Notes: generated by a model not told the origin, from the sequence alone. 33,583 bases of DNA from Pseudomonadota bacterium (GCA_021793055.1 JAJYTL010000002.1:1-33583); one strand, 5' to 3'. Positions 22,648 to 33,583 are shown, numbered from the stretch's first letter. Translations and numbers: made by a program.

Positions 22648-23549
22648 CCCGCGTCCTCCGTCATCCAGGCCACGAGATCGGCGAAGCTCATGCCGCGATA
22701 GGCGGCGATTTCGGGCACCAGGGAAAGCGGCGTCATGCCGGGTTGGGTGTTGATCTCGAGAAGATAAAGCCTGCCCGGCTCACCCGCGGTGTCGTCGTAG
22801 CGGAAATCGCTGCGACTGACGCCGCGGCAACCGAGCGTTCGATGGGCCGCGAGCGCCAGCCGGCAGACCTCATCATAGACCGCCGGCGGCAGCGGCGCCG
22901 GCACGAGATGCTCGGTCTGGCCCTCGGAATATTTCGCCCGGTAATCGTAGAAGCGGCCCTTCGGGCGAAGCTCGGTCGCGCCCAGTGTCTCGTCGCCCAT
23001 CACCGCGGCGGTGATTTCGCGTCCCGGAACGTAGCGCTCCACCAGCACCTGGTCGCCGTAGGGCCAGTCGGTCTCGGCGGCGGCATCGAAATTATCGCCG
23101 TCGAGAACGATACGGACGCCGACCGAGGACCCTTCGTTGATCGGCTTGATCACGAAGGGCTTCGCCGGCGCGGCGCCGGCTTGAAATTCCCAGCGGCTCA
23201 ACACGCGGCCCTCCGGCGTCGGAATGCCGGCATCGCGGAAGAGGCGTTTCGCCGTCGGCTTATGCATCGCCACGGCCGAGGCGAGAACCCCCGAATGGGT
23301 ATAAGGCAGGCCGAGGATTTCCAGCAGGCCCTGGACCGTACCATCCTCGCCGAAGCGGCCGTGCAGCGCGTTGAACACCACGTCCGGCGCGAGATCGCGC
23401 AGAACGCCGGCAAGGTTGCGGTCGACATCGACCGCGGTGGCGCGGAAGCCACGCTCGCGCAGCGCCGCCACCACGGCGGCACCGCTGACCAGCGAAACCT
23501 CGCGCTCCGACGACCATCCGCCCATGAGCACCGCGACATGTCGGCTCAT
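22635..23549 (-). CDS. ddl: D-alanine--D-alanine ligase
   Basis: [109 protein letters not shown]. True start 23549. Confidence 0.96.
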   Translation of the reverse strand: MSRHVAVLMGGWSSEREVSLVSGAAVVAALRERGFRATAVDVDRNLAGVLRDLAPDVVFNALHGRFGEDGTVQGLLEILGLPYTHSGVLASAVAMHKPTAKRLFRDAGIPTPEGRVLSRWEFQAGAAPAKPFVIKPINEGSSVGVRIVLDGDNFDAAAETDWPYGDQVLVERYVPGREITAAVMGDETLGATELRPKGRFYDYRAKYSEGQTEHLVPAPLPPAVYDEVCRLALAAHRTLGCRGVSRSDFRYDDTAGEPGRLYLLEINTQPGMTPLSLVPEIAAYRGMSFADLVAWMTEDAGCDR

Positions 23550-24496
23550 GCGCCGCCTCCCCGGCGTGGCGCCGGCCGGCCGATGCGGTAGATTTCCCAT
23601 TCGAGCCAGAGGCCGAAGCGGTCGAAGACGCGCCGGCGCACGATCTCGCCCAGTTCCTCGAGATCGGCCGCCGTAGCCGAGCCGGCATTGACGAGGAAAT
23701 TGCAGTGCTGCTCGGAAACCTGCGCGCCGCCCAATTTCAGCCCGCGGCAGCCCGCCTCTTCGATCAACTGCCACGCCTTGCGGCCGCCCGCCTTGGGATC
23801 GCTGGGATTGACGAAGGTCGAGCCGCCGGTCCGCGCATGCACCGGCTGGCTCAGATTCCGGTTGGCGGTGATATCAGCCATGCGGCGGTCGATCTGCTCG
23901 CGATCGCCGAACGCGGCGTGGAACTCCGCCCGGGTGAAGACATACCCTTCCGAAACGCGCGAGCTGCGGTAGCCGAGGCCGAGATCGACGGCAGTGAAGT
24001 GGTGCACCTGACCGCCGAAATCGACCGCCTCGGCGCTCACCAGGACGTCCTTGAACTCGCCGCCGAATGCGCCGGCATTGACCTTGAGACCGCCGCCGAT
24101 GGTGCCCGGAATGCCGCGCAGGAACTCGAGTCCGGTGAGGCCGGCGTCGCGGGCGCTCAGCGCGACGCTGACATCGAGCGCGCCGGCGCCCGCCGTCACC
24201 CATTCGCCGTTGACCACGACATCGGCGAAGTTGCGCCCAAGCCGCACCACGATGCCCTCGATGCCGTCGTCGCGAATCAGCACGTTCGAGCCGACGCCGA
24301 GGATGGTCACCGGCACGTCCGCGGGCCGCGCGGCGAAAAACGCCGCGAGATCTTCGACATCGGCGGGACGGAACACCACGTCGGCGCGACCGCCGACGCG
24401 AAACCAGGTGCGCGGGCCGAGCGCGACATCGGCCCGATATTGGCCGCGCACCGGCGGCAGCCGATCGATCAGGGAGAGCTTGCGCGCCGGCATCAT
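23546..24496 (-). CDS. murB: UDP-N-acetylenolpyruvoylglucosamine reductase MurB
   Basis: [106 protein letters not shown]. Confidence 0.96.
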   Translation of the reverse strand: MMPARKLSLIDRLPPVRGQYRADVALGPRTWFRVGGRADVVFRPADVEDLAAFFAARPADVPVTILGVGSNVLIRDDGIEGIVVRLGRNFADVVVNGEWVTAGAGALDVSVALSARDAGLTGLEFLRGIPGTIGGGLKVNAGAFGGEFKDVLVSAEAVDFGGQVHHFTAVDLGLGYRSSRVSEGYVFTRAEFHAAFGDREQIDRRMADITANRNLSQPVHARTGGSTFVNPSDPKAGGRKAWQLIEEAGCRGLKLGGAQVSEQHCNFLVNAGSATAADLEELGEIVRRRVFDRFGLWLEWEIYRIGRPAPRRGGGA

Positions 24497-25926
24497 CCGC
24501 GGGCCTCCCGTCGCGACAGACGCCACGCGGCATCGAGCTCGCCCGGCAGCGCCTGCGCCCAGTTGGTGATCGAGCCGGCGCCGAGACAGACCACGACGTC
24601 GCCCGGCTGCGCCAACCCGGCGAGCAGCGGCGCGAGATCTTCGGGCTTCGCCAGCGGCACGACATGGCGGTGGCCATGAGCGCGCAGACCTTGAACCAGG
24701 GCGTCGCGGTTGGCCCCCGCGACCGGCTGCTCCCCGGCCGGATAGACGTCCGCCACGACCACCGTATCGGACTGGTTGAAGCAGGCGCAGAATTCCTCGA
24801 ACAGATTCTTCAGCCGGCTGTAGCGATGCGGCTGGACGACGGCGATGACACGGCCGCGATAGGCTTGGCGCGCGGCGGCGAGCACGGCCGCGATCTCCAC
24901 CGGGTGATGGCCGTAATCGTCGATGACGGCAACGCCGCCCACCACGCCGACCTTGGTGAAGCGGCGCTTCACGCCCGAGAACCCGGCGAGAGCCTTGCGC
25001 ACCACGTCGTCGGAAAAGCCCATCTCGTGCGCGACGGCGACGGCGGCCAGCGCGTTCTGCACGTTGTGCTGGCCCGCCATCGGCAGGTCGAGATCGGCGA
25101 TCGTGCGGCGTTCGCCGCTCCGCCGGTCGGTCAGGACCGCGTCAAAATGCGAGCTGCCGTTCTCGAACCGAAGGTTGACGCCGCGGATATCGGCCTGCGG
25201 GCTGAAGCCATAGGTAACGAGCCGGCGGTCGGAAATCCGCCCGATCATCGCCTGCACTTCCGGATGATCGAGACAGAGCACGGCAAAGCCGTAGAACGGG
25301 ATGTTCTCGACGAAGGTCTGGAAGGCGCGGCGGATGTTGTCGAAATTGCCGTAGAAATCGAGATGCTCGGGATCGATGTTGGTGACGACGGCGATGGTGG
25401 CCGGAAGCTTGGTGAAGGTGCCGTCGCTCTCGTCGGCCTCGACCACCATCCAGTCGCCGCCGCCGAGCCGCGCGTTGGTGCCATAGGCGTTGATGATGCC
25501 GCCGTTGATCACGGTGGGATCCAGCGCCGCGGCCTCGAACAGCGCCGCGATCATCGACGTGTGGGTGGTTTTGCCGTGCGTGCCGCCGACGGCGACCGCC
25601 GACTTGAGCCGCATCAGCTCGGCCAGCATCTCGGCCCGCCGCACCACCGGCAGAAGCCGGGCGCGCGCCGCGACCAGTTCCGGGTTGTCGGCCTTGACGG
25701 CGGACGAGACCACGATCACTTCCGCCGCGCCGAGATTCTCCGGCGTATGGCCGATATGGACCTCGATGCCGAGACCCTTGAGGCGCGCGACATTGGCGTT
25801 GGCGGCGACATCGGAGCCCTGCACGCGATAGCCGAGATTGTGCATCACCTCGGCAATGCCGCTCATGCCGATGCCGCCAATGCCGACGAAATGGATCGGT
25901 CCGATATCGCGGGGCAAGGCTCTCAT
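24493..25926 (-). CDS. murC: UDP-N-acetylmuramate--L-alanine ligase MurC
   Basis: [81 protein letters not shown]. Confidence 0.97.
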   Translation of the reverse strand: MRALPRDIGPIHFVGIGGIGMSGIAEVMHNLGYRVQGSDVAANANVARLKGLGIEVHIGHTPENLGAAEVIVVSSAVKADNPELVAARARLLPVVRRAEMLAELMRLKSAVAVGGTHGKTTHTSMIAALFEAAALDPTVINGGIINAYGTNARLGGGDWMVVEADESDGTFTKLPATIAVVTNIDPEHLDFYGNFDNIRRAFQTFVENIPFYGFAVLCLDHPEVQAMIGRISDRRLVTYGFSPQADIRGVNLRFENGSSHFDAVLTDRRSGERRTIADLDLPMAGQHNVQNALAAVAVAHEMGFSDDVVRKALAGFSGVKRRFTKVGVVGGVAVIDDYGHHPVEIAAVLAAARQAYRGRVIAVVQPHRYSRLKNLFEEFCACFNQSDTVVVADVYPAGEQPVAGANRDALVQGLRAHGHRHVVPLAKPEDLAPLLAGLAQPGDVVVCLGAGSITNWAQALPGELDAAWRLSRREARG

Positions 25927-27047
25927 GCCGTGGCCCTCCGCCGGTCGGCGCCGCGCGCGGCCAGGCCCTCGATCAGATCGGCGAGGCTCTCGGCCGCATC
26001 GGGCCGGCCAAGGCCGCGCGCGCTGGCCGCCATGCGGGCGAGCGTCTCCGGCGCCGCGAAGAGCTCCAACAGCACCTGGCGCAAATGGGTTGGCGTGAAG
26101 TCGGGCTCCGGAATCGTCCGCGCAGCGCCGGCGGCCGCGAGCACCGCCGCGTTGGCGTCCTGATGCGCGTCGGTCGCCTTGGCATAGGGCACAAGGATCG
26201 CCGGACGCCCGGCCATCGTGAACTCGGCACAGGTCGAGGCGCCGGCCCGCGCGATGCAGAGATGCGCGACCCCGAGCCGCTCCGGCACATCGCCGAAGAA
26301 GGGCGCCAGATCGGCCGCGACGGCGCTCGTGTCATAGACGCCGCGAACGCGATTGAGATCCTCCGGCCGGCATTGCTGGCTGATCCGAAGCCGGGCGCGC
26401 AGCGCCACCGGCAGGCCGGTCAAGGCTTCCGGGATCACCTGGCTCAAGATGCGCGCCCCCTGGCTGCCGCCGAGGACCAGGATCCGGATCGCGTCCGCTG
26501 CCGCCGGCGGCGCGTAGGCGCTTTGGCGCACGGCCCGGAACGCCGGACGCACCGGATTGCCGGTGAGGGCGAGCTTGCCGCGATCGGCCGGGCGCAGCCG
26601 CTCGACCTCGGCAAAGGCGGTGGCGATCTTGGCCACGCGCGGGGCAAGCAGCCGGTTGGCGCGGCCGAGGACCGCGTTCTGCTCATGGATTGCGGTCGGC
26701 AATCCGAGCCGGATTGCAGCCAACATTCCGGGCAGCGACGGATAGCCGCCGAAGCCCAGAGCCGCCGCCGGACGAAGCCGTTTCAACAGCCGTCCCGCCG
26801 CCAGCGTGCCGGCGGCGACCTGGCCGAGGGCCAGTACCCGGCCCACGGCGCCGGCGCCGGTCGGGGTGCCCGAGCGGATGACATGGACGGCGGCATCCGG
26901 AAAGCGGCTGCCGTAATCGGCGCTCCGCCGGTCGGTCACCAGCATCACCGGCCGGCCGCGCGCCTTGAGCGCGGCGGCGAGCGCCTCGGCGGGGAACAGA
27001 TGGCCGCCGGTGCCGCCGGCGGCCAGCATGATCGGCGCCGCCGTCAT
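25923..27047 (-). CDS. murG: UDP-N-acetylglucosamine--N-acetylmuramyl-(pentapeptide) transferase MurG
   Basis: [124 protein letters not shown]. True start 27047 (ORF track extends into ftsW). Confidence 0.96.
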   Translation of the reverse strand: MTAAPIMLAAGGTGGHLFPAEALAAALKARGRPVMLVTDRRSADYGSRFPDAAVHVIRSGTPTGAGAVGRVLALGQVAAGTLAAGRLLKRLRPAAALGFGGYPSLPGMLAAIRLGLPTAIHEQNAVLGRANRLLAPRVAKIATAFAEVERLRPADRGKLALTGNPVRPAFRAVRQSAYAPPAAADAIRILVLGGSQGARILSQVIPEALTGLPVALRARLRISQQCRPEDLNRVRGVYDTSAVAADLAPFFGDVPERLGVAHLCIARAGASTCAEFTMAGRPAILVPYAKATDAHQDANAAVLAAAGAARTIPEPDFTPTHLRQVLLELFAAPETLARMAASARGLGRPDAAESLADLIEGLAARGADRRRATA

Positions 27048-28165
27048 AGCCGCCGCTCCAGGGTCGGGTGCAGGCGCGTCAAGGCCAGCACGATGCCCAT
27101 ACCGAGCGCCATGGCGAGCAGCGCCGAGCCGCCATAGGAGATAAAAGGCAGCGTCTCGCCCTTGTCCGGAATGAGGCGCAGGTTGACGCTGATGTTGATC
27201 ACGGCCTGCAGGCCGAACTGCACCAGAATGCCGGAACCCGCCAGCATGACGAAGAAATTGTTCTCCGAGAACACACGGCTCAGCCCGCGCAACACCACGA
27301 AGGCGAACAGCAGCACGATGATCAGGCAGACGATGAAGCCGAACTCCTCGCCGGCCACGGCAAAGATGAAATCGGTATGGGCGTCGGGCAGCGTCGTCTT
27401 CACCACGCCCTCGCCGGGGCCGCGTCCGAACAGGCCGCCGGCCTGAAACGCCTGCAACGCGCGATCGATCTGATAGTTGCCGGCGCCGGTGGGATCGAGA
27501 AAGTGGTCGATGCGCGCGGCGACGTGGGGGAGCATGACATAGGCGAGGCCGAGACCGGCGAGACCGAAGGCAAGCCCGGCGCCGACCAACGGCATGGAGA
27601 GGCCGGCGATGAAGAATTGCGCCAGGCCGACCGCGATGATGATCACCGAAAGGCCGATATTGGGCTGCAGGAACAGTACCACCAGGAGCGCGAGGGTCGC
27701 TCCCACGGCGATGAGATTGCCGCGAAACGCCGGATTGCGCTTCTGCTCGGTAAGCAGCCACGCCATCAGCACCGCGTAGCACGGCTTAATGAACTCCGAG
27801 GGCTGCAAGCTGACGCCGAAGACATTGAGCCAGCGGCGGGCACCGTTGATATCCTGGCCGACGAGGATGGCGAGCGCGCTCAACAGCAGAAACACGACGA
27901 AGCCAACGATGCCCATCCAGCGCACCTGCTCGACCGAGGCCAGCGAGGTCACGAACATGATGAACAGCGCCGGCGGGATATAGACCAGCTGATGCTCGAT
28001 GAAATACAGCGGCGCCAAGCCGAGCCGGATGGCGACCGCCGGGCTCGCGGCCAGGATAAGCACGAAGCCGATGGCGATGAGGCTCAGCAGCGCGCTCAGG
28101 AGCAGCCGATCGACGGTCCACCACCAGCGGGCGACGATGCTGGTATCGGTGCGGGACAGCGCCAT
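27044..28165 (-). CDS. ftsW: Peptidoglycan glycosyltransferase FtsW (SEDS family)
   Basis: Multipass TM protein; VGQDINGARRWLNVFGVSLQPSEFIKPCYAVLMAWLL; TDFIFAVAGEEFGFIVCLIIVLLFAFVVLRGL; GETLPFISYGGSALLAMALGMGIVLALTR. Confidence 0.95.
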   Translation of the reverse strand: MALSRTDTSIVARWWWTVDRLLLSALLSLIAIGFVLILAASPAVAIRLGLAPLYFIEHQLVYIPPALFIMFVTSLASVEQVRWMGIVGFVVFLLLSALAILVGQDINGARRWLNVFGVSLQPSEFIKPCYAVLMAWLLTEQKRNPAFRGNLIAVGATLALLVVLFLQPNIGLSVIIIAVGLAQFFIAGLSMPLVGAGLAFGLAGLGLAYVMLPHVAARIDHFLDPTGAGNYQIDRALQAFQAGGLFGRGPGEGVVKTTLPDAHTDFIFAVAGEEFGFIVCLIIVLLFAFVVLRGLSRVFSENNFFVMLAGSGILVQFGLQAVINISVNLRLIPDKGETLPFISYGGSALLAMALGMGIVLALTRLHPTLERRL

Positions 28166-29556
28166 CACGAACGCCCTCCCGTAGCGGTTCCGCCTTCGAC
28201 GGCCAGGGCGCGCACGATATCGCGGAAGGCATCGCCCCGTTCCTCGAAATTGGCGAACTGATCGTAGGAGGCGCAAGCCGGCGACAGCAGCACCACGGCG
28301 TCGCGACGGCCATCCGCCCGCGCCGCGTCATAGGCCTCGCGGACGGCGCGATCGAGGGTGCCGCACTGGCGCACCGGCACGTGGCCTTCGAGAGTTTTCG
28401 CGAAGGCCGCCGCCGCCTCGCCGATCAGGAAGGCGGTGCGCAGGCGCGGGAATAGATCCTCAAGGCCGGCGATCCCGCCCGCCTTCGGCAGCCCGCCGGC
28501 GATCCAGTAAATGGTGTCGTAACAAGCGAGCGCCGTGCGGGTGGCATCGGCATTGGTCGCCTTCGAATCGTTGAGGAAGCGGATGCCGTCGATCTCGGCG
28601 ATCAACTCGAGCCGGTGCGCGAGGCCGGGAAAGCTGCGAAGGCCAGCCTCGATCGCCGCCGTCTTGAGGCCAAGGGCGCGGGTCGCGGCGAAGGCGCAGG
28701 CGGCATTTTGCCAATTGTGCCGCCCGGGCAGGGCCGGAATGTCGTCAAGGCGAAGGCTCGGCCTGAGCGCGCCTTCCTCGAACAGCGCGCCCTCGCGCAC
28801 CGAAATGCCATCCGCCAACGGCCGCGTGATCGAGACCGGCACCACCTGGCAGCGACCGGCCGCCTGCAGCGCGCGTCCGATCGCTTGCCCGTAGCCGTCG
28901 TCGACGCCGATCACCGCCGTCTCGGTGGCTCTGGGATGATCAAAGATGCGCCGCTTCAGCGCCACGTAGCGCTCCATCGAGCCATGCCGATCGAGGTGAT
29001 CGGGCGAAACGTTGAGCAGCACCGCGACATCGCAGGCGAGCGACGGAGCGAGATCGATCTGGAAGGTCGAAAGCTCGAGAACGTAAATGCCGTCGGCCCC
29101 GAGCGGCGCCAGATCGAGCGCCGCGGTGCCGAGATTGCCGCCGACCTCGGTCTCCCGACCCGCCGTGCTCAGGATATGGCCGATCAGAGCCGTGGTCGTC
29201 GACTTGCCGTTGGTGCCGGTGACGCCAACGAGCTTGGCCTCCGATTTCGCGGCGAGGAAAAGCTCGATATCGCCGATCACGGGCACGCCCGCCGCCGCCG
29301 CCTGCCGCACCGCCGGATGAGGCTCGGGATGGGTGAAGGGAATCCCGGGGCTCAGGATCAGGGCGGCCATGGTACGCCAATCCAAGGTCGCTGGATCGCG
29401 CATCTCAAACCCGTCCGCCGCTGGCGTCTTCGTCTTGTCGTCCCAGACCAGGACCTCGGCGCCGCCCGCTCGAAGGGCGCGCGCGGCGGCGAGCCCGCTC
29501 CGGCCGAGCCCGAGGACGGCGACGCTTTGACCGGAAAATCGCAAGACGGGAATCAA
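28165..29556 (-). CDS. murD: UDP-N-acetylmuramoylalanine--D-glutamate ligase MurD
   Basis: LIPVLRFSGQSVAVLGLGRSGLAAARALRAGGAEVLVWDD; KLVGVTGTNGKSTTTALIGHIL; ELSTFQIDLAPSLACDVAVLLNVSPDHLDRHGSMERYV; LNDSKATNADATRTAL. Probable TTG start at 29556, 5 nt after the mraY stop; the ORF-track start at 30681 is frame read-through antisense/out-of-frame to mraY. Confidence 0.93.
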   Translation of the reverse strand: MIPVLRFSGQSVAVLGLGRSGLAAARALRAGGAEVLVWDDKTKTPAADGFEMRDPATLDWRTMAALILSPGIPFTHPEPHPAVRQAAAAGVPVIGDIELFLAAKSEAKLVGVTGTNGKSTTTALIGHILSTAGRETEVGGNLGTAALDLAPLGADGIYVLELSTFQIDLAPSLACDVAVLLNVSPDHLDRHGSMERYVALKRRIFDHPRATETAVIGVDDGYGQAIGRALQAAGRCQVVPVSITRPLADGISVREGALFEEGALRPSLRLDDIPALPGRHNWQNAACAFAATRALGLKTAAIEAGLRSFPGLAHRLELIAEIDGIRFLNDSKATNADATRTALACYDTIYWIAGGLPKAGGIAGLEDLFPRLRTAFLIGEAAAAFAKTLEGHVPVRQCGTLDRAVREAYDAARADGRRDAVVLLSPACASYDQFANFEERGDAFRDIVRALAVEGGTATGGRS

Positions 29557-29561
29557 TGCCT

Positions 29562-30650
29562 TTACCTCAACTTCAAGGTCGCGAGACCGATCAGCGCCAA
29601 AATCACGGCAATGATCCAGAAACGGATGACCACGGTCGGCTCGGCCCAACCTTTCTGCTCGAAATGATGATGCAGCGGCGCCATGCGGAAGACGCGCCGC
29701 CCGGTCAACTTGAACGACACGACCTGGACGACCACCGAAATGGTCTCGAGCACGAAAAGACCGCCGACGATCGCCAGCACCAACTCGTTCTTTGTCACCA
29801 CGCTGACAATGCCAAGCGCGCCGCCGATCGCGAGCGAGCCGGTATCGCCCATGAACACCATCGCTGGAGGCGCGTTGTACCAAAGGAAGCCGAGTCCCGA
29901 TCCCACCAACGCGCCGCAGAACACCGCCAGCTCGCCCGCGCCCGGAATGAAATGCAACTCGAGATAATTGGCGAAGACCGCGTTGCCGACGAGATAGGCG
30001 ATCAGCCCGAAGGTCGCCGAGGCGATCATCACCGGCACGATGGCAAGTCCGTCCAGCCCGTCGGTCAAGTTGACCGCGTTCGAGGCGCCGACGATGACGA
30101 AGACCGCGAAAGGAATGAAGAACCACCCCAGTTCGATGCTCACCCGCTTGAAGAAGGGAATGTCGAGCGTCGTCGCAAAGGGCGGCGTCGTGACATAGAC
30201 GATCAGGACCATCGCCAGCGCGGCGAACAGAACCTCCAACAGCAGCTTGAGCTTGCCCGGAATGCCGCGCACGTTGTGCCGCGTCACCTTCAGGAGGTCG
30301 TCGGCGAAGCCGATCATGCCGAAGCCCATGGTCACCAGCAGCACCGCCCAGATGAAGCGGTTGCGCAGATCCGCCCACAGCAGCGTGCCGACGAAGATGC
30401 CGAGAAGAATGAGGAAGCCGCCCATCGTCGGCGTCCCCTTCTTCGAAGTCAGATGGCTCTGCGGCCCATCGGCCCGGATCGGCTGCCCGAGGCGCTGGCG
30501 GGCGCGCAGCCAGCCGATCACCCGCGGGCCGAGCAGAAAACTCACCAGAAGCGCCGTCAGCACCGCGCCCTCGGTCCGGAAGCTCAGATACCGGAAGAGG
30601 TTGAATATCTTGTAGTCCCGCGACAGCGGATAGAGCAGATCGAAGAGCAT
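29562..30650 (-). CDS. mraY: Phospho-N-acetylmuramoyl-pentapeptide-transferase MraY
   Basis: [102 protein letters not shown]. Confidence 0.98.
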   Translation of the reverse strand: MLFDLLYPLSRDYKIFNLFRYLSFRTEGAVLTALLVSFLLGPRVIGWLRARQRLGQPIRADGPQSHLTSKKGTPTMGGFLILLGIFVGTLLWADLRNRFIWAVLLVTMGFGMIGFADDLLKVTRHNVRGIPGKLKLLLEVLFAALAMVLIVYVTTPPFATTLDIPFFKRVSIELGWFFIPFAVFVIVGASNAVNLTDGLDGLAIVPVMIASATFGLIAYLVGNAVFANYLELHFIPGAGELAVFCGALVGSGLGFLWYNAPPAMVFMGDTGSLAIGGALGIVSVVTKNELVLAIVGGLFVLETISVVVQVVSFKLTGRRVFRMAPLHHHFEQKGWAEPTVVIRFWIIAVILALIGLATLKLR

Positions 30651-30673
30651 TGCGGCGCTCGGCCTTTCTCTCG

Positions 30674-32092
30674 TTAAGCATGTGCCGCCCGGGGCGGGGC
30701 GGAACGCTGGATGAGCCCCGCCAAGACGTCGCGCATGCGGCTGCCGTGCGAACCCTTGACCAGCACCAAATCGCCCGGCCTCAAGGTATCGATCAACGGC
30801 GTGACGAGCTCGGCGGCGGCGGCGGCGTGCACACCCCGCCGGCTCGCGGACAGAGCTTCGTGCAGCGCCGCCATCGCCGGCCCAGCCGTGAACACCAGAT
30901 CGATGCCGGACCTTTCGATGTCCTCGGCGAGCGCCGCATGCAGCGCCGGCGCCGCGGACCCGAGCTCCAGCATGTCGCCGAGAACCGCGATGCGCCGCGC
31001 GCGCGGCGGCTTTGCCATCGCGCCGAAGACTTCAAAAGCGGCCCGCATGGAAGCCGGATTGGCGTTGTAGCTATCGTCGACGAGCTCGATCGCGCCATCG
31101 CCGAAATCGAGGCTTTGCCGGCGACCCCGTCCGGCCTCGGGCTCGAGCCCGGCGAGGCTGAGCCCGGCGAGGCCGATATCGGCACCGACCGCCTTGGCCG
31201 TGGCCAGGACGGCGAGGCTGTTCATCACCCAGTGACGCCCCGGCCGCCCAACCTTGTAGGTGATGGCCTGTCCCGTCACCTCGGCCGAAACGCAGGAACA
31301 TTCGGGATGCAGCGCGACCTTGGTCACCCGCGCGTCCGCCGCCGCGTCGAAACCGAAGCCGACGACGCTTGCGCCGTGGCCGCGCGCCCGCTCGGCAAGA
31401 AGCGCGAAATACGGATTGTCGCGGTTGATCACCGCCGTGCCGTGAGATTCGAGGCCGGAAAAAATCTCAGCCTTGGCTTCGGCGATCGCCGCGACCGAGG
31501 GGAAGAATTCAAGATGCGCGGCCTCGACCGTGGTGATGATTGCGACATGCGGCCTGACCAGGGCGGAGAGCGGCGCGATCTCGCCGGCGTGGTTCATGCC
31601 GATCTCGTAGACGGCAAAGGCGGCCTCGGCCGGCGTGCGCGCCAGGCTGAGCGGCACGCCCCATTGGTTGTTCAGGCTGGCGCGCGAGGCATGGGTCGGA
31701 CCCTGGGCCCCGAGCACGTGGGCGAGCGCGTTCTTGGTGCCGGTCTTGCCGGCGCTGCCCGTGACCGCGATCACCCGACCGCAGAGGCGATGACGCGCCG
31801 CCGCCGCAAGCCGCTCCAGGCCGGCTTCGGCATCGGACACAAGGAGAAGCGGCAGCGCGGCCGGCGCATCGTCGGGCACGCGGCTCACCAGCGCCGCCGC
31901 AGCGCCCTTCGCCGCGGCATCGGCAAGGAAATCGTGGCCGTCGAAGCGCGGTCCCTTCAGCGCGACGAAGAGATCGCCCGGGCTCAGCGTCCGGCTGTCG
32001 ATGGCGACCCCGGTCGCGCTCCAATCGCCGCGGCCGCGCCCGCCGGTCGCCGCCGCCGCGCTCGCCGCGGTCCATAGCGCGCCGCCGCTCAT
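30674..32092 (-). CDS. murF: UDP-N-acetylmuramoyl-tripeptide--D-alanyl-D-alanine ligase MurF
   Basis: [129 protein letters not shown]. Confidence 0.95.
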   Translation of the reverse strand: MSGGALWTAASAAAATGGRGRGDWSATGVAIDSRTLSPGDLFVALKGPRFDGHDFLADAAAKGAAAALVSRVPDDAPAALPLLLVSDAEAGLERLAAAARHRLCGRVIAVTGSAGKTGTKNALAHVLGAQGPTHASRASLNNQWGVPLSLARTPAEAAFAVYEIGMNHAGEIAPLSALVRPHVAIITTVEAAHLEFFPSVAAIAEAKAEIFSGLESHGTAVINRDNPYFALLAERARGHGASVVGFGFDAAADARVTKVALHPECSCVSAEVTGQAITYKVGRPGRHWVMNSLAVLATAKAVGADIGLAGLSLAGLEPEAGRGRRQSLDFGDGAIELVDDSYNANPASMRAAFEVFGAMAKPPRARRIAVLGDMLELGSAAPALHAALAEDIERSGIDLVFTAGPAMAALHEALSASRRGVHAAAAAELVTPLIDTLRPGDLVLVKGSHGSRMRDVLAGLIQRSAPPRAAHA

Positions 32093-33546
32093 TCCGCCGC
32101 CCCCCCGTAGCCGACGAGGCATTCCCGCGCCACCTGGCGGTCATCGAAAGGCAGCACCTTGTCGCCGACGATCTGGCCGCGCTCATGCCCCTTGCCGGCG
32201 ACGACCAACACGTCGCCGGCGGCGAGGCCGGCAATCGCGTTGCCGATCGCGGCGCGGCGGTCGCCGACCTCCTCGGCCCGCGTGCAGGCTTCGAGAATGG
32301 CGCGGCGGATCGCCTCCGGCGGCTCGCTCCTCGGGTTGTCGTCGGTGACGATGACGGCATCGGCATGGGCGCAGGCGACGCGCCCCATGGCCGGCCGCTT
32401 GCCGCGGTCGCGGTCACCGCCGCAGCCGAAGACGACGACGAGGCGGCCCTTGGCATGCGGACGCAGCGCTTTCAGCACGGTCTCCAGCGCGTCCGGGGTA
32501 TGGGCGTAATCGACATAGACCGGGGCGCCCGAGGCCTGGGTGCCGACCCGCTCGAGCCGGCCCGGCACGCCGCGCAGGTTCTCCAACCCTTCGACCAGCG
32601 GATCGATATTCTGCGCCTCGGCGACCAGCCCGAGCGCGCACAACGCGTTCATCGCCTGAAAGGCCCCGACCAGCGGCAGGCGGACATCGACAGTGCGGCC
32701 GAAGGCATCAAGGCGAAGAATCTGGCTGGTCGGCTCCGGCGTCAGATCAAGCAGCTTCAGCCCGACGCCCTTGCGGCCGTAGGTGATCAGGTGGTGCTTG
32801 CGCCGCTGGCAGACGGCGGCGAAGGCGGGGAAGACGTCCGCGTCGGCGTTGATCACCGCGCGGCCCCCGGGCGGCAGCAGATCCTCGAACAGCCGCAGCT
32901 TAGCCTTGAGATAAGCCTCGGCACCGGCGTGATAATCGAAATGGTCGCGGGTCAGGTTGGTGAAGCCCGCAGCGCTGAGGGCGACGCCGTCCAAGCGATA
33001 TTGGTCGAGACCGTGGCTCGAGGCCTCGATGGCGAGGCAGCCGATGTCCTTGGCCGCGAGTTCGGCCAGGATACGGTGCAGGCTCACCGGCTCGGGCGTA
33101 GTGTGGGGGAGCGGCATCTCGAAACCCGGCGCCCTCACGCCCAAGGTCCCGAGCGAGGCCGCCTTGCGGCCGAGCCGGCCCCAGAGTTGCGCCGCGAAGG
33201 AGACCACCGACGTCTTGCCGTTGGTGCCGGTGACGGCCGCGACCGTCGCCGGTTGCCGGTTGCCGTAGAAGCGCGCCGCGAGCGCGGCCAGACGCCGGCG
33301 CGGATTTACGTCCGAAACCGCCGCGATCTCGCCATGGCGCGCCAGGGCGTCCGGCGCCGCGAGAACCGCGACCGCGCCCCTGGCGACAGCCTCGTCGATG
33401 AACTCGGCCCCGTTCCGCGTATGACCGGAAAGCGCGGCAAAGAGATAGCCCGGCCGCACTTGGCGGCTGTCGGCCGCAAGCCCGCTGATCTCGGGATTGC
33501 CGCCGCAGATCCGGGCATCGCCGGCTATGAGCTCAGCGAGACGCAA
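32089..33546 (-). CDS. murE: UDP-N-acetylmuramoyl-L-alanyl-D-glutamate--2,6-diaminopimelate ligase MurE
   Basis: AADSRQVRPGYLFAALSGHTRNGAEFIDEAVARGAVAVLA; VAAVTGTNGKTSVVSFAAQLW; IEASSHGLDQYRLDGV; VTDDNPRSEPPEAI (DNPR meso-DAP motif); VVAGKGHERGQIVG. Start codon read as TTG (33546-33544). Confidence 0.96.
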   Translation of the reverse strand: MRLAELIAGDARICGGNPEISGLAADSRQVRPGYLFAALSGHTRNGAEFIDEAVARGAVAVLAAPDALARHGEIAAVSDVNPRRRLAALAARFYGNRQPATVAAVTGTNGKTSVVSFAAQLWGRLGRKAASLGTLGVRAPGFEMPLPHTTPEPVSLHRILAELAAKDIGCLAIEASSHGLDQYRLDGVALSAAGFTNLTRDHFDYHAGAEAYLKAKLRLFEDLLPPGGRAVINADADVFPAFAAVCQRRKHHLITYGRKGVGLKLLDLTPEPTSQILRLDAFGRTVDVRLPLVGAFQAMNALCALGLVAEAQNIDPLVEGLENLRGVPGRLERVGTQASGAPVYVDYAHTPDALETVLKALRPHAKGRLVVVFGCGGDRDRGKRPAMGRVACAHADAVIVTDDNPRSEPPEAIRRAILEACTRAEEVGDRRAAIGNAIAGLAAGDVLVVAGKGHERGQIVGDKVLPFDDRQVARECLVGYGGAAE

Positions 33547-33583
33547 TCTGCTTCTCCCTGTCGGGCGCTGGCAGCGCCAGGGC
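33533..33583 (-). CDS. Possible 3' end of an upstream gene (ftsI by synteny), running off the window
   Basis: Open frame ...ALALPAPDREKQIASR* ending at 33533 and overlapping the murE start; ftsI normally precedes murE in this cluster. Too short to identify by sequence. Confidence 0.25.
   Translation of the reverse strand, partial: ALALPAPDREKQIASR

Noticed and set aside
24664-26163. 499-aa plus-strand ORF antisense to murC/murG
   Set aside because: Shadow ORF; no domain signal.
27048-27782. N-terminal 245 residues of the 619-aa ORF ending in murG
   Set aside because: Out-of-frame translation of ftsW; real MurG starts at 27047 with the conserved [14 protein letters not shown].
27068-28261. 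397-aa charged plus-strand ORF antisense to ftsW
   Set aside because: Highly charged composition (Asp/Glu/His/Gln/Arg) is the expected complement of a hydrophobic membrane protein gene.
29556-30677. 373-aa charged plus-strand ORF antisense to mraY
   Set aside because: Same hydrophobic-to-charged complement artefact as for ftsW.
29557-30681. N-terminal 375 residues of the 838-aa ORF ending in murD
   Set aside because: Out-of-frame translation of mraY; MurD homology starts only at ~29556.
30650-32077. 475-aa plus-strand ORF antisense to murF
   Set aside because: Shadow ORF of a clear MurF gene.

Overview
This 33.6-kb, high-GC window looks alphaproteobacterial (Rhodospirillales/Caulobacter-type synteny) and consists almost entirely of core housekeeping genes. 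The left part is dprA-topA-rnr (+), an outer-membrane beta-barrel gene (-), a NUDIX hydrolase and rpmG (+), divK-pleD (-, divergent from pepP) and pepP (+). The right part is a minus-strand block. In transcription order it runs murE-murF-mraY-murD-ftsW-murG-murC-murB-ddl-ftsQ-ftsA-ftsZ, then lpxC, bamD, recN and ligA. I see no CRISPR array, transposase, prophage, toxin-antitoxin or defence system, and no rRNA or tRNA. I found no convincing undescribed multi-gene system. The observations worth a second look are small-scale: (1) a composition break and apparently truncated dprA 5' end at the window start; (2) a 20-codon ORF with its own Shine-Dalgarno whose stop overlaps the NUDIX start; (3) a near-consensus CtrA box plus paired GANTC sites upstream of divK; (4) a 10-bp-phased GTAAC direct repeat just upstream of a candidate lpxC promoter; (5) strong tandem hairpins after rpmG and after ftsZ; (6) a chain of ATGA start/stop overlaps; (7) accessory extensions on TopA, PepP, LpxC and FtsZ. 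Many long ORFs in the supplied track are antisense shadow ORFs and were rejected. All family assignments come from reading motifs; no database search was run.
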